Shown: piece by piece, positions 37,181-50,205 of the stretch
Position numbering within the stretch: the stretch's first letter is position 1
Layout of the letters: every line of letters starts with the position of its first letter
Source of the DNA: Neocallimastix lanati (nom. inval.)
Taxonomy: Eukaryota > Neocallimastigomycota > Neocallimastigomycetes > Neocallimastigales > Neocallimastigaceae
Length of the DNA stretch: 64,000 nucleotides
NCBI GenBank assembly: GCA_016946835.1
Contig: JACVTC010000008.1
Span: 2,075,001 to 2,139,000, forward strand
Reading direction: 5' to 3'
Program-made: the position numbers and the translations under genes
Notes under the pieces: model-generated
What the model was told of the DNA's origin: nothing
Seen by the model: only the letters and a program-made list of their open reading frames with translations
Databases searched by the model: none

Positions 37181-40100
37181 ATGTCTCAAGAAAACATCAA
37201 ACCTTTCAATGGAAAAAACTTCCAAGTTTGGGAATTCAGAGTAACAACAGCTGTAGAAAAATTGGCTCTTGAAAAATATTTAGAAAGCGACGTGTACAAA
37301 GACACCAAGGATAAAGCCAAAGGCGATAAAGAAAAATTAAACGAAGTAAAGAAGAACAATGCTACCGTTAGGGAAATTTTAATCAATGCTATTGATGATG
37401 AAATCTTGCATGATTTCATAAACATTAAATCTCCTTTCCAAATCATGCAAAAGTTAAGAAAGAAATATGGAGGAGGCGAAACAGACATCAGATATTGGAT
37501 TAGAAAGCTCAATAATCTGAAGGCCAAAAATACTGAAGAAATTACTTATGTACTTGATGAAATGTTTAGTATATTTGAAACTTTAGAAGGAAAGAAACAA
37601 GTTATATCTGATAGAGAAAAATTAAAATTTATGTACGATTCAATGCCCAAAAACTTTAGAAATTACTTGGACATTGATGAAGATACGAAACCACAGGAAC
37701 TGTACAATAAGATAAACAAAAAATTAAATATGATAGCTTATCTTGAGGGAGGAGAAGATTACAATTATTACTATCAAGACGATCCAATGGAAATAGATAT
37801 AGTTGAAAAGTCAAGAAAAAATAGCAAATATAACAATGAATTAAAAGAAAGATTACATAAAAATTATATTAAAAACTGTGAAGAAAAAAGATATTGCCAT
37901 ATTTGCGAAATTTTTGGTCATACTACCAGAGAATGTAGATATAATTTAAAATACACAAAACAAAATTCAAAAAATAGAGAACATAAAAAGAACTACCATA
38001 ATAAAAATCATCATCAAAGAAATAATAATTTCAATAAAAATAGGTTGGTGGCACAAATTGAAAAATCGGATGAAGAAGAAAACTATGTTGACACTCTTGA
38101 TTATGAAGAAATATGTCAACTTGCTAAAGGAAATATTAACTTAGTAGAAGAAATGAAACATTCTGAAGAACACGACAATACAGAAAAAGGTTTATTTAAT
38201 ATTTATAATAAAGAAGAAACAACAGAGTGGTTATATGATTGTGGAGCATGTGAACATATCACTAATAATAAAAACTTATTGACTAATTATACAAAAAGTC
38301 CCAACGAACTTTTATGCGCAAATGGTTCGAAGTTTAGCTACGATGGTTTTGGAGAATATGAATTTCAAATAAATGATACGAAAATTAAATTAAAACGTGT
38401 GTTATATTCTCCAGATGTAACAAGAAATATAATCAGTGCAATTGAATTAGCCAAAATAGGTATAAAAACTATTACAGAACCTCTCAATAAGAATTCAAAT
38501 ATTGTAAAGTTAACATTAATGGACTCAAATAACAAAATAATTCATAATATTTTTTCTACTAAATCAAATCAATTCTTACTTCATGTAAACAATGTAAAAA
38601 TGTTAGATAAAAATGAAATAATGTCCATAAATGATAGCAAAATGACTTGGCATAGACGTCTTGGCCATTTTTATAATAAAGAAATGGAAAATTATTTAAA
38701 AGATCATGACGTCAGTGAACCCGACTGTTTGGACTGCAAGATAGCCAAAATGAAGAGGAGTCCTCATAATCGTGAAACTCCTAAGGCCTCCGAATTATTG
38801 GAAGTTATACACTCGGATATTATTGGCCCTATAAATAAATCGATTACGGAAAAAAGATTCATTTTAACTATTATTGATGAATTCTCCAGAAAGAGCTGGA
38901 TATTTTTGTTAAAAAGTAAAAATGAAACTATTGATATTATCATCAATATGTTCAAATTCTTAAATAACATTTTTAAGGAAAATAAAATTAAATATTTCAA
39001 ATCAGATAATGGTAGAGAATACAATAACAGAAAAATTTTAGAATTTTGTAAAAATAATGGAATAAGAAAAATCTACTCTCCACCTTATAATCCTGAAAAT
39101 AATGGACTGGCTGAAAGGTTTAATCAAACCATTATTTCATGCGCTAAAACCTTATTATTTTGGAGCAAATTATCTGAAAATTTCTGGGATTTTGCCATTA
39201 TCTACGCTAATTATATATATAACAAAGTACCACATAGTGGTATTGATAATAAAATTCCAGAAGAAATATTTTACAATAAAAAGGTAAATTTAAAATACAT
39301 AAAAGTATTTGGCTGCATTGCTTATTATAAGGATTACTCTCAAGATAAAGGGAAATTTGACTCCAATGCAAATAAAGGAATATTTCTAGGTTTTGATGAA
39401 CAGTCTTATAGTTATCTTATCATGGATTATGAAAATTTCAAAATGCACCGTGTTAGAGAAATTCAATGCATAGAAGACGAACCAGCTAATATTTCTCTTT
39501 CTGAAAATATAACAAATGATTTATCCAACAGCAACTTCTTTAATTTTAATTTCATCAACAATACTCAATTAACAAACAGTAGTAATTTAATTAGTACAGT
39601 ATATAATAATGACGAAAATTTTAATTATCAATTAAATGACGTTAATAATTTATTTCAAAAATTAAATTTAAACGGAAATTCCGATGAAAATAAGATGGAT
39701 ATTGATCCTGAATTTTCTAATAAAAATAAATATAAGACAGACTACTACAGTCCTAACTCTATAAAGCGCTACCAAAAAACTTTTAATAACCATAATTTAC
39801 ATGGTAATTTAGATAACAATTTTTATAATAATTACTACGATAAAACCGATCATTATTATGCAAAAAATAATAATTTCAAGTTTGATCAAAGTAAAAATTT
39901 TTTTATTAATAAAAATTTTTCAAAAAATGAGCAAAAAATAAATAATTATAATAATATATATCAAACCTTATTTAATAATAATTTAAATAAAAATAATCCA
40001 GAACAAAATCAAATCTTAATTAATAATAATAATTTAAACAAAAATAACTTTGAACAAAATCAAACCTTATTTAATAATAAGTTGAATAAAAATAATTTTG

Positions 40101-41848
40101 AACAAAATCTAACCCTAAATAATAAGTTGAATAAAAATTATTCTGAACAAAATCAAACCTTATTTAATAATAATTCTAATGCAATTAATTCTGATAGTCC
40201 TCAAACAAAACATAATAAAAGTTTAATTTACAATAAATTTCATATAAAGAAAAATCATCATGAAAATAATAAACATGTTACAAAAAGTAAAAATTATAAA
40301 TATATTAAGAACCCAGTGTCAATATCAACCAATATTCCTATGACATATAACGACGCGATTACCTGTAAAAATAAGGAATATTGGAAGAAAGCCATTGTTA
40401 ATGAACTTAACAACCTATATGGTAATAAAATAATGACTTATGTTGAAAACGTTCCAAAAGGGAAAAATGTGATTTCTACCAGATGGGTATTCACAACCAA
40501 AACTGATGAAGATAATAATATAATTAAATTTAAAGCACGACTGGTCGCAAGGGGATTTAGTCAAAAAGAGGGAATAGATTTCAACCTTACATATTCCCCT
40601 ACATTAAATATTGATTGTATTAAATTAATTCTATTTATTGCCGCAAAGTTTAAATGGAATGTCCAACAATTAGATATTAAAGCCGCCTACCTTAACGCTG
40701 ATTTGGACAAAAATATTTATGTTTCCATTCCTCCAGGGGATGTAAATTACAAAAAAGGATTTTGGTTATTAAATAAAGCACTATACGGCCTAAAACAATC
40801 TGGCCGACAATGGAATATTAAAATTACAAAATTTCTCATTGATAATGGATTTGTTCAACTTAATTCTGAAAAATGTATTTTTAAAAAGGTAGAAAATGGA
40901 GTATTAATCGCTATTATAGGCATATATGTGGACGATATGATTATTACGGGTTATGATAATGAAATTTTTTCTATTATAAATAAAATTAAAAGAAAATTTA
41001 AAATTTCAAAATGTGAACCAATAAAATACATTCTTGGAATAAAAATTGATAAAGTTAAAAATAAATTTATTATTTCCCAAAAAGGATTTATTAAAAAATT
41101 ATTAGAAAAATTTAACATTAAATATACAAAAAGAAATAATACGCCATGTACAGGCAATAATTTAATATCTGAAAATAAAGATCCATTTAATAAAACTATT
41201 TATAAAAGTGCTATTGGATCTCTAATATTTCTAGCAAAATGTACAAGACCAGATATTACATATGCCGTACATAAAGCCGCAAGAAAATCTGAAAATCCCT
41301 GTGTATCCGACTGGAAAGCAGTAACAAATATTATGAAATATTTAAACAATACTGTAGATTACAAATTATATTATGATGGGATAGGAACTATAACTGGATA
41401 TTCTGATGCTGATTATGCTGGAGATATAACAGATAGAAAATCTACTTCTGGTTTCATAATTATGTTAGGAAACTCACCTTTAATTTGGTCTTCTAAAAAA
41501 CAATCTACAGTTGCCACTTCTACTGCAGAAGCAGAATATGTTAGTACCGCTGAATGTTTGAAAACTATTTTATGGTTAAGAAATATTTTATATGAACTAT
41601 TTAATTTTAGTAAAACCATTACAATTTACACGGACAATTTAGCAAGTAAGACAAGCATTGAAAATGGGGAATTAAATTCGAAGTTAAAACATATTGATAT
41701 TAAATATCATTTTAATAAGGATTATATTGAAAAGAAAATTATTAAATTGGAATATGTTGATTCTCAGAACATGCTTGCTGACATATTCACAAAAGATTTA
41801 AATGGAAAGAAAATATTAAATTTTTCAAATAAAATTTTTATTTCATAA
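37181..41848 (+). CDS. gag-pol: Copia Gag-Pol polyprotein, intact
   Basis: One frame of 1555 residues. The gag capsid covers about 1-210 (starting F-N-G-K-N-F-Q-V-W, typical of Copia gag), with the zinc knuckle C-H-I-C-E-I-F-G-H-T-T-R-E-C at 239-252. The protease site reads Y-D-C-G-A with Asp353; the usual middle residue is Ser or Thr, here Cys. The integrase has an HHCC finger (His491, His496, then CLDC) and a DD35E triad at Asp546, Asp609 and Glu645. An Asn-rich linker with QNQTLFNN-type repeats covers about 775-1045. The reverse transcriptase begins with the normal E-Y-W-K-K-A-I (about 1066) and W-V-F (1102-1104), with Y-V-D-D at 1249-1252. RNase H covers about 1400-1545 with S-D-A-D, AEAEY and HIDIKYH. 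The start is the first ATG after the primer site and the stop lies 22 bases before the 3' LTR. Confidence 0.96.
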   Translation: MSQENIKPFNGKNFQVWEFRVTTAVEKLALEKYLESDVYKDTKDKAKGDKEKLNEVKKNNATVREILINAIDDEILHDFINIKSPFQIMQKLRKKYGGGETDIRYWIRKLNNLKAKNTEEITYVLDEMFSIFETLEGKKQVISDREKLKFMYDSMPKNFRNYLDIDEDTKPQELYNKINKKLNMIAYLEGGEDYNYYYQDDPMEIDIVEKSRKNSKYNNELKERLHKNYIKNCEEKRYCHICEIFGHTTRECRYNLKYTKQNSKNREHKKNYHNKNHHQRNNNFNKNRLVAQIEKSDEEENYVDTLDYEEICQLAKGNINLVEEMKHSEEHDNTEKGLFNIYNKEETTEWLYDCGACEHITNNKNLLTNYTKSPNELLCANGSKFSYDGFGEYEFQINDTKIKLKRVLYSPDVTRNIISAIELAKIGIKTITEPLNKNSNIVKLTLMDSNNKIIHNIFSTKSNQFLLHVNNVKMLDKNEIMSINDSKMTWHRRLGHFYNKEMENYLKDHDVSEPDCLDCKIAKMKRSPHNRETPKASELLEVIHSDIIGPINKSITEKRFILTIIDEFSRKSWIFLLKSKNETIDIIINMFKFLNNIFKENKIKYFKSDNGREYNNRKILEFCKNNGIRKIYSPPYNPENNGLAERFNQTIISCAKTLLFWSKLSENFWDFAIIYANYIYNKVPHSGIDNKIPEEIFYNKKVNLKYIKVFGCIAYYKDYSQDKGKFDSNANKGIFLGFDEQSYSYLIMDYENFKMHRVREIQCIEDEPANISLSENITNDLSNSNFFNFNFINNTQLTNSSNLISTVYNNDENFNYQLNDVNNLFQKLNLNGNSDENKMDIDPEFSNKNKYKTDYYSPNSIKRYQKTFNNHNLHGNLDNNFYNNYYDKTDHYYAKNNNFKFDQSKNFFINKNFSKNEQKINNYNNIYQTLFNNNLNKNNPEQNQILINNNNLNKNNFEQNQTLFNNKLNKNNFEQNLTLNNKLNKNYSEQNQTLFNNNSNAINSDSPQTKHNKSLIYNKFHIKKNHHENNKHVTKSKNYKYIKNPVSISTNIPMTYNDAITCKNKEYWKKAIVNELNNLYGNKIMTYVENVPKGKNVISTRWVFTTKTDEDNNIIKFKARLVARGFSQKEGIDFNLTYSPTLNIDCIKLILFIAAKFKWNVQQLDIKAAYLNADLDKNIYVSIPPGDVNYKKGFWLLNKALYGLKQSGRQWNIKITKFLIDNGFVQLNSEKCIFKKVENGVLIAIIGIYVDDMIITGYDNEIFSIINKIKRKFKISKCEPIKYILGIKIDKVKNKFIISQKGFIKKLLEKFNIKYTKRNNTPCTGNNLISENKDPFNKTIYKSAIGSLIFLAKCTRPDITYAVHKAARKSENPCVSDWKAVTNIMKYLNNTVDYKLYYDGIGTITGYSDADYAGDITDRKSTSGFIIMLGNSPLIWSSKKQSTVATSTAEAEYVSTAECLKTILWLRNILYELFNFSKTITIYTDNLASKTSIENGELNSKLKHIDIKYHFNKDYIEKKIIKLEYVDSQNMLADIFTKDLNGKKILNFSNKIFIS

Positions 41849-41863
41849 TAAAATTATATTTGC

Positions 41864-41870
41864 GGGGGAG
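41864..41870 (+). promoter_or_regulatory. Polypurine tract, Copia element 2
   Basis: GGGGGAG directly before the 3' LTR, a striking G run in A/T-rich DNA. Confidence 0.88.
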
Positions 41871-43530
<1,660 letters not shown>

Positions 43531-43581
43531 AGGACTAAAAATTTTTTATGTTCTATAATAAATATTAAAATTTTTAGTCCT
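43531..43581. repeat. Perfect foldback, 15-bp arms
   Basis: AGGACTAAAAATTTT (43531-43545) and its reverse complement (43567-43581) lie at the end of the recognisable Copia homology on the minus strand. Confidence 0.85.
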
Positions 43582-43614
43582 TAAATATTCAGCTTCAGAG
43601 GTGGATGTCCCAAA

Positions 43615-43653
<39 letters not shown>

Positions 43654-44577
43654 GAGTTGAAATAGGATTTGTACCCATTAAAATATTGTGTCCTGAAGTA
43701 GATTTTCTATCGTTTGCATCACTGGCAAAATCCAGATCTGTGTGTGCATTTATTTTACCGTTACCGTCGTATCTTATTTAATAATGTTTTGTTCCATTTA
43801 AGTACTTTAAAATTTCAATAGCTTTTTTTTTTCCCAATCGGTTTAAGATAGATTTTCTTATTTCCTTTCAACAAAATTAATAATAAATACAATATCTAGA
43901 CGGTAAATTTCTTTGACTAAGGAGGGATTTAGGTAGGCTGATTTAAAATCTAATTGGTAATCATTTCATTGAAGTTTGTAGCATATGCAAGAAGTAATTT
44001 TATATAGTCAATAGTTAAGGTTGGACTAAATTTAAGCTCATAATCAATACTGTATCTTTGGACGGAATCTCTTGCAATAAGCTTGGCTTTTCTTTTAATA
44101 ATTTTGTTATTTACATCTTTTTTAATTGCAAAAACCTATCTTATTGAAATTGGTCGTTTTTCTCTAAGATTTTTTAACAAAAGTCATGTTTTTGAATTAT
44201 TGTTAATAAAATTATTAATATTATTAATATTATTTTTATTTTCATTGGATAACAAAATTTTATTAATAAAATTTTGACCATTTTTTTTGAATTAAAATTT
44301 TCATAAATTGAAAATTTTTTATTATAAGAATTTGGTACATTATTTAAAAATTTTATATTAATAAAATTATTATTTAAATCAGATAATTTTTTGGTGTTTG
44401 AAAAAATTTTTATTGGTTAGTATATTGGTATCTGGATTTTGGATAAAATTTTCAAAGTTTTGATTAAATTCTAAATTTATTTTATTTGAAAAATTTTCAC
44501 CATTATTTTGAATTTTTAGGCCAATAAAACTGGTATTAGAATTAATAAAATTATTTGAAAAATTTTTATCATATAAA

Positions 44578-44579
44578 AA

Positions 44580-44621
<42 letters not shown>

Positions 44622-44746
44622 ATTATTATTATTATTATTATTATAATTAAAATTATTATCGAAATTACTATTATTAAAACTTTGTTCATTTTTTGACCAA
44701 TTAATAAAAAACTTTTCATTATTTTGATCAGAAAAACTATTATTAA

Positions 44747-44806
<60 letters not shown>

Positions 44807-44820
44807 TTGATTTGAAATAT
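44578..44820. repeat. (ATT)n runs in the Asn-rich linker of the Copia relic
   Basis: Two ATT runs (about 44580-44642 and 44745-44805). On the minus strand they are AAT (Asn) codons within the former linker of the polyprotein and have probably expanded since decay. Confidence 0.8.
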
Positions 44821-45192
44821 TATGATTTGAAATATTTAAATTATGGTTAAAGTTATTATTATTAACATTAGAAAAGTTATTATCATCAGGAATAAAATAA
44901 TTGTTGTCATTATTGTTTTAATTATTATTGATATTATTATTATTATAATATATTATTATTAGTATAATTACATAATAATTTATAGATAAAAGATAAATCT
45001 AAACACAAATTTAGTTTATTATTATTATTGTCCTTAATATAAGTTGAGATTCTTTTTGTAATATCCTTAGTTATACAAGCTGGTGTATCTTCTTGAAACA
45101 TAACTTCTCTTGCTTGATGTAAATAAAAACTATCATAGTCCATGATTAAATATGAGTTTGAGTCATTTCTGAATCCTAAGAAAAAAACCTTG

Positions 45193-45256
45193 TTTTGTTG
45201 AGCACTTCAAGAAGTGCTCAACAAAATTAGAACCTAATGCATTAGGTTCTAATTTT
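45193..45256. repeat. Two adjacent perfect palindromes
   Basis: The first has arms TTTTGTTGAGCACTTC (45193-45208) and the exact reverse complement (45211-45226), with a two-base loop. The second is a gapless perfect palindrome of 34 bases (45223-45256) centred on ATGCAT and including TTAGAACCTAAT on the left. The two share the four A at 45223-45226. They lie inside the minus-strand Copia relic where coding homology breaks off. Confidence 0.92.
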
Positions 45257-46330
45257 CCTTTTTAGGGAGAGAAATCCTTATAACATGCCATACATACGAA
45301 AAATTTAACATGATTGTCATGGACGGATGTACCGAAAAACACTTCATTTGGAATTTGATTATTAATTTCAGAATGAGGAGTAAGGTTATAAAGTTATTTT
45401 GAATAGTGGATTGCAAAATCCCAAAATCTGATATTAGGTTTTCTCCAGCTTAGTAAACATTTTGATGAATAGAAAATGGTTTAATTGAAGCGTTCGGCTA
45501 TACCATTGTTTTGAGGATTTCTTGGAGGTGGATATTTTTACAGAATTTGTTAACTTTTCTACAACAGTATTCTTTTCCTTGATCCGATTTGAAATTAGTT
45601 ATTTTAAAATTTGGAAAAAAGATTATTTAACTATTTGAAAAAATTAACAATGATATCAAATGCATCTGATTTTCTTTTCATTGTGAAAATCTAAGACTTC
45701 TTAGAGAATTCATCAATAAAAGTAATGATGAATTAAAGACCATAAAATGAATCTGGGAAAGGGCCAATAATGTCGGAGTATATAACATCTCATAGATTGG
45801 TGGCCTTAGGAGTTACTCTATTGTGAGACAATCTTTTCATTCTAGATATATTATAGGTAATTCAATTATTGGCGTTGTTAATATATAACTGGTAGTATGT
45901 TCTTTTACGAATTTTGATAAGTCTTTGTGGAAGAAACGATCAAGTTTTCTATGCCAAAGATTATCGCTCTTAGTGTTCAGAATTAAATTACTGTATTTAT
46001 TATTTATTTTAATTCTGAATGTATTGTGTCCATCAATTGATCTATAAGTATCAATAATATCGTTAATTATTGAAATTCAATATAGGCAAATTGAATTCCA
46101 CTAATCAAATTTTTATTTTCATTCTTTGAGTAGAGTACTTTGGTTAAGGTAATGTTGTGACCGTTAATTGAGCCTTGGTACATGCCAAATCCATTTCAGA
46201 ATTATTGGTACAAGTTATATTGATTTTGTATTTTTTAAAGTTTGTTTATAAACTTTTATTATTAGTAATTGCACCAGAATCATAAATCCAAGTTGATTCG
46301 TTATTGTCGTTAGTAGTTGTTCGATTATTA

Positions 46331-46595
46331 TTATCATAATCATTAATATAATTAATATTATTTGTGTAATTAATATCATAATTAAGATTTTTATCTAAAT
46401 TATTATTTTTACATTTATAATTATTAAGATTATTATTATTATTGAAATTTTTTTTTTTAATTTATCATTTTTATAATTATTAAGGTTATTAATGGATTTT
46501 CATATCATCATCATATTCAGATAAATTATTATTTTCTATATTATTAATATACTTTAAAGATTTTTATAATTTTTACAATTAAATATGAGAATATA
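46331..46595. other. AT-rich DNA, possibly gag end of the Copia relic
   Basis: It lies upstream of the protease homology on the minus strand and shows Asn-codon-like AAT/GAT words, but no zinc knuckle or capsid similarity could be read. Confidence 0.4.
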
Positions 46596-47393
46596 TTAAA
46601 TATAAATAATAAATAATAAATAATAAATAATAAATAATAAATAATAAATAATAAATAATAAATAATAAATAATAAATAATAAATAATAAATAATAAATAA
46701 TAAATAATAAATAATAAATAATAAATAATAAATAATAAATAATAAATAATAAATAATAAATAATAAATAATAAATAATAAATAATAAATAATAAATAATA
46801 AATAATAAATAATAAATAATAAATAATAAATAATAAATAATAAATAATAAATAATAAATAATAAATAATAAATAATAAATAATAAATAATAAATAATAAA
46901 TAATAAATAATAAATAATAAATAATAAATAATAAATAATAAATAATAAATAATAAATAATAAATAATAAATAATAAATAATAAATAATAATAAATAATAA
47001 ATAATAAATAATAAATAATAAATAATAAATAATAAATAATAAATAATAAATAATAAATAATAAATAATAAATAATAAATAATAAATAATAAATAATAAAT
47101 AATAAATAATAAATAATAAATAATAAATAATAAATAATAATAATAAATAATAAATAATAAATAATAAATAATAAATAATAAATAATAATAATAAATAATA
47201 AATAATAAATAATAAATAATAATAATAAATAATAAATAATAAATAATAATAATAAATAATAAATAATAAATAATAAATAATAAATAATAAATAATAAATA
47301 ATAAATAATAAATAATAAATAATAAATAATAAATAATAAATAATAAATAATAAATAATAATAATAAATAATAAATAATAAATAATAAATAATA
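46596..47393. repeat. (AATAAAT)n heptamer array, about 800 bp
   Basis: More than 100 copies of a 7-base unit, interrupted at about eight places by a lost A or a shortened unit (AATAAT). The minus-strand frame reading repeated Y-Y-L-L-F-I-I is an artefact of the period. Confidence 0.96.
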
Positions 47394-47626
47394 CATATTT
47401 TTATTTTTCTAATTAAAAAAAAAAAAAAAGAATAATTAACAATAATTTTTTATTCAGAATAAATGTAAAATATTTCAGATATTAAGCAATAAAAAATATT
47501 TTCATATATACTTCATATTTTCATATTAATGTTATATTAAAAAATTATATATATAGAATATCAATAATTTTATATAGTTATTTTTATTATTAAAATCAAT
47601 ATTAATATTATATAGTTTTTTTTTTA

Positions 47627-47697
47627 TTAAAATTTTAATAATAAAATAAAACTAATAATTGATTAAAATTAGTTTTATTTTATTATTAAAATTTTAA
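47627..47697. repeat. Perfect foldback, 30-bp arms
   Basis: The left arm 47627-47656 begins TTAAAATTTTAATAATAAAA. The right arm 47668-47697 is its exact reverse complement over all 30 bases, with an 11-base loop. It is made only of A/T except for one C/G pair. Confidence 0.92.
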
Positions 47698-47790
47698 GAT
47701 AAAATATAAAAGAGTAATAATAAAACATTTTTAACATATTTATTTTTTTTTTTATTTATTTAAATGTTTATTATTTAAAAATATTTAAAG

Positions 47791-47836
47791 CCACATTTTG
47801 AGAAATGAATAATTGCGAAATGCACAACTCCCTATA
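47791..47836 (-). repeat. Lone terminal inverted repeat related to the 9.2-kb MULE
   Basis: On the minus strand this reads TATAGGGAGTTGTGCATTTC and then GCAATTATTCATTT. The MULE left end reads TATAGGAGTAGGGCATTTCG then CCAAGTTGCATTTTCG. The shared GCATTTCGC core and the matching TATAGG-type tip indicate the same family. No partner end or transposase was found nearby. Confidence 0.6.
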
Positions 47837-49640
47837 ACTTAATATAAAGTTCACCTTAAATAAACAATAAATAAATAATAAATTAATAAATAAATAATAA
47901 ATAAATAAATATATAATAATAATAATAATAATAAATAAATAAATAAATAAATAAATAAAAAAAATATCTTTCGATTTAAGCATTCAATTGTAAAAAATTA
48001 CTTCATTAATAAAAAAGTAATAAAGTGAATATTAATTATTCGAATTATTCAAATAAAAATTAAATTAAAAGTAAATTTTATTTCGAAAGGTAACAGAAAA
48101 AAAGTTTAAAGGTTTAAAAAACCAACTGAAATAAAAGGAAAAACAAATATTAAATTGAAAAAATACAAAAGCAAATTAACAAACATGGAAAATCAACTTA
48201 ATATATAAAATAATGAAGTAATAATTGTAAGAAAGCATCAAAATCATGAGGAATTGGAATATTTTTTATATGGTTTATAATATCCATAATAAAAATGAAA
48301 TAAGTATATATAATAAAAAAATTAATACCAATTTAAAAATAAAATGTGAAATTTTAACTAAAATCATAATTAATTAATTAATTAATAATATTATTTTAAT
48401 ATAAAAAAAAATTTTTTTTTATCTTCTTTTATTGATAACTAAAATTCTTTGAATTGTATTGGAAATTTTTTTTTATTTGCTGATAACAAAATTTCCTTAA
48501 GAAAAATATAAAACACAAACTTTTTTATTTATTATAAACTAAAATTTTCTGAAAAAAAAAAAAAAAAGGATAGAGATACAAGAAAATAAATATTTTTTCT
48601 TTACTATTTTTTCTTTACTAATAATATATAATTTTTATTTAAAAAAAAAAGTAATAAAATACAATTATTTATAATTTATAATTTATAAAAATTTCAAAAG
48701 CAATATTTATTTTATTTTAAAGTTATATTTTAAGTTGATTTTTAATTTTATTTTTAATTAATTATTTTTGTATAATTTTTAATTATATATAATATTTCAT
48801 TATAATTATTTTACTGAATAATATTTTAGTAATTTTAAAAAAAATTTTCTCTTTTTATTTTTTTATTTTAAAAAAAATTTTCTCTTTTTATTAAAATTTA
48901 ATTAATTACCATAAAAGTATAAAAATATAACACACATATTCAATATAATTAATAATAATTAATAATAATTAATAATAAGCAATTATAAGCCAAAAATGTA
49001 ACCAATGCATTGAAATTTCGAATTTGTGAAGAAAAAATTAAACAGAAACAAAATTTATGATTAAAAAATTAAATAATTAAATAATATATAATAATATATT
49101 TACACCATATATTACTATATATTAGTATGTACTTTATCATCTATTTCAATTTATTTCATTCTCTAGAATTACTTAATAATAATAATTATTAATTTTTTTT
49201 TATTTTATTTTTTTTATTTATTTATTTTTTATTATTATTTTTAATTTGTATCAAACTAATATTTGATGCATAATAATTTATTTTTAGTGTATATGATATT
49301 AGGCTTAACTTTTTATACTTTTCATATATACTTTTTAATTTAATAATAAATAAAATAGTTAATCCATTTAAATATCTTGTCTTACTAATAATTCATAGTT
49401 ACAATAACATTATTTTATTTGCTTTGTTCATTCTGTATTAATAATTATTAATTTTTAAATAGAAAATCCAATACTTTTAAATACCAAATTTTGGTTATGT
49501 TCTTATTATATTATGTAGAGACTTGAAATTATAGTAGATTATTGTAATAATAAAATTTGAAAAAAATTTTTTTTTGAAAAAATACAAATTATATTAAGAA
49601 AATCTTATCTAAATAATAAATAATTAATAATAAATAATAA

Positions 49641-50205
49641 ATAATTGAAATAATTGAATAATAAATAATAAATAATAAATAATAAATAATAAATAATAAA
49701 TAATAAATAATAAATAATAAATAATAAATAATAAATAATAAATAATAAATAATAAATAATAAATAATAAATAATAAATAATAAATAATAAATAATAAATA
49801 ATAAATAATAAATAATAAATAATAAATAATAAATAATAAATAATAAATAATAAATAATAAATAATAAATAATCAATAATAAATAATCAATAATCAATAAT
49901 CAATAATCAATAATAAATAATAAATAATAAATAATAAATAATAAATAATAAATAATAAATAATAAATAATAAATAATAAATAATAAATAATAAATAATAA
50001 ATAATAAATAATAAATAATAAATAATAAATAATAAATAATAAATAATAAATAATAAATAATCAATAATCAATAATCAATAATCAATAATAAATAATAAAT
50101 AATAAATAATAAATAATAAATAATAAATAATAAATAATAAATAATAAATAATAAATAATAAATAATAAATAATAAATAATAAATAATAAATAATAAATAA
50201 TAAAT
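49641..50205. repeat. (AATAAAT)n heptamer array with CAATAAT variants
   Basis: About 550 bases of the same heptamer as at 46.6 kb. Two blocks (49871-49912 and 50059-50089) carry runs of the variant CAATAAT, showing local homogenisation of variants. Confidence 0.95.

Larger units (their letters stand above)
43570..46330 (-). pseudogene. Decayed Copia element, minus strand
   Basis: Reading leftward from about 46300, pieces appear in Copia order. W-I-Y-D-S-G-A (protease, about 46265-46295) is followed by NLWHRKLDRFF (integrase finger, about 45940), then YSDIIGP and FIITFIDEFSKKS (about 45700-45790). SDQGKEY (about 45570-45595) and PRNPQNNGIAERF (about 45490-45530) are next. LGFRNDSNSYLIMDYDSFYL (about 45120-45170) is followed by an Asn-rich linker with ATT runs. 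KAKLIARDS then leads into FSPTLTIDYIKLLLAYATNF (RT, about 43950-44090), and an RNase H start DANDRKSTSGHN (about 43690) with TSEAEYLRT (about 43585) ends the set. The Y-V-D-D part of RT is deleted, a 36-base T run interrupts RNase H, and stops and shifts are many. It is closest to element 2 in wording. No LTRs were found. Confidence 0.88.
47394..49640. other. A/T intergenic DNA with foldback and lone MULE-type end
   Basis: Contains the items listed separately at 47627 and 47791. A weak plus-strand coding-like stretch lies at about 48115-48280 (K-K-P-T-E-I-K-G-K-T-N-I-K-L-K-K then, after a stop, RKHQNHEELEYFLYGL); it may be a gene relic but shows no known family. Otherwise homopolymers and AT words. 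Confidence 0.6.

Noticed and set aside
46596-47396. 266-codon minus-strand frame of repeated YYLLFII
   Set aside because: Pure translation of the AATAAAT heptamer array.
48115-48280. Lys-rich open stretch as a gene
   Set aside because: Contains a stop, no family features and no flanking exons that I can define; mentioned only within the intergenic entry.
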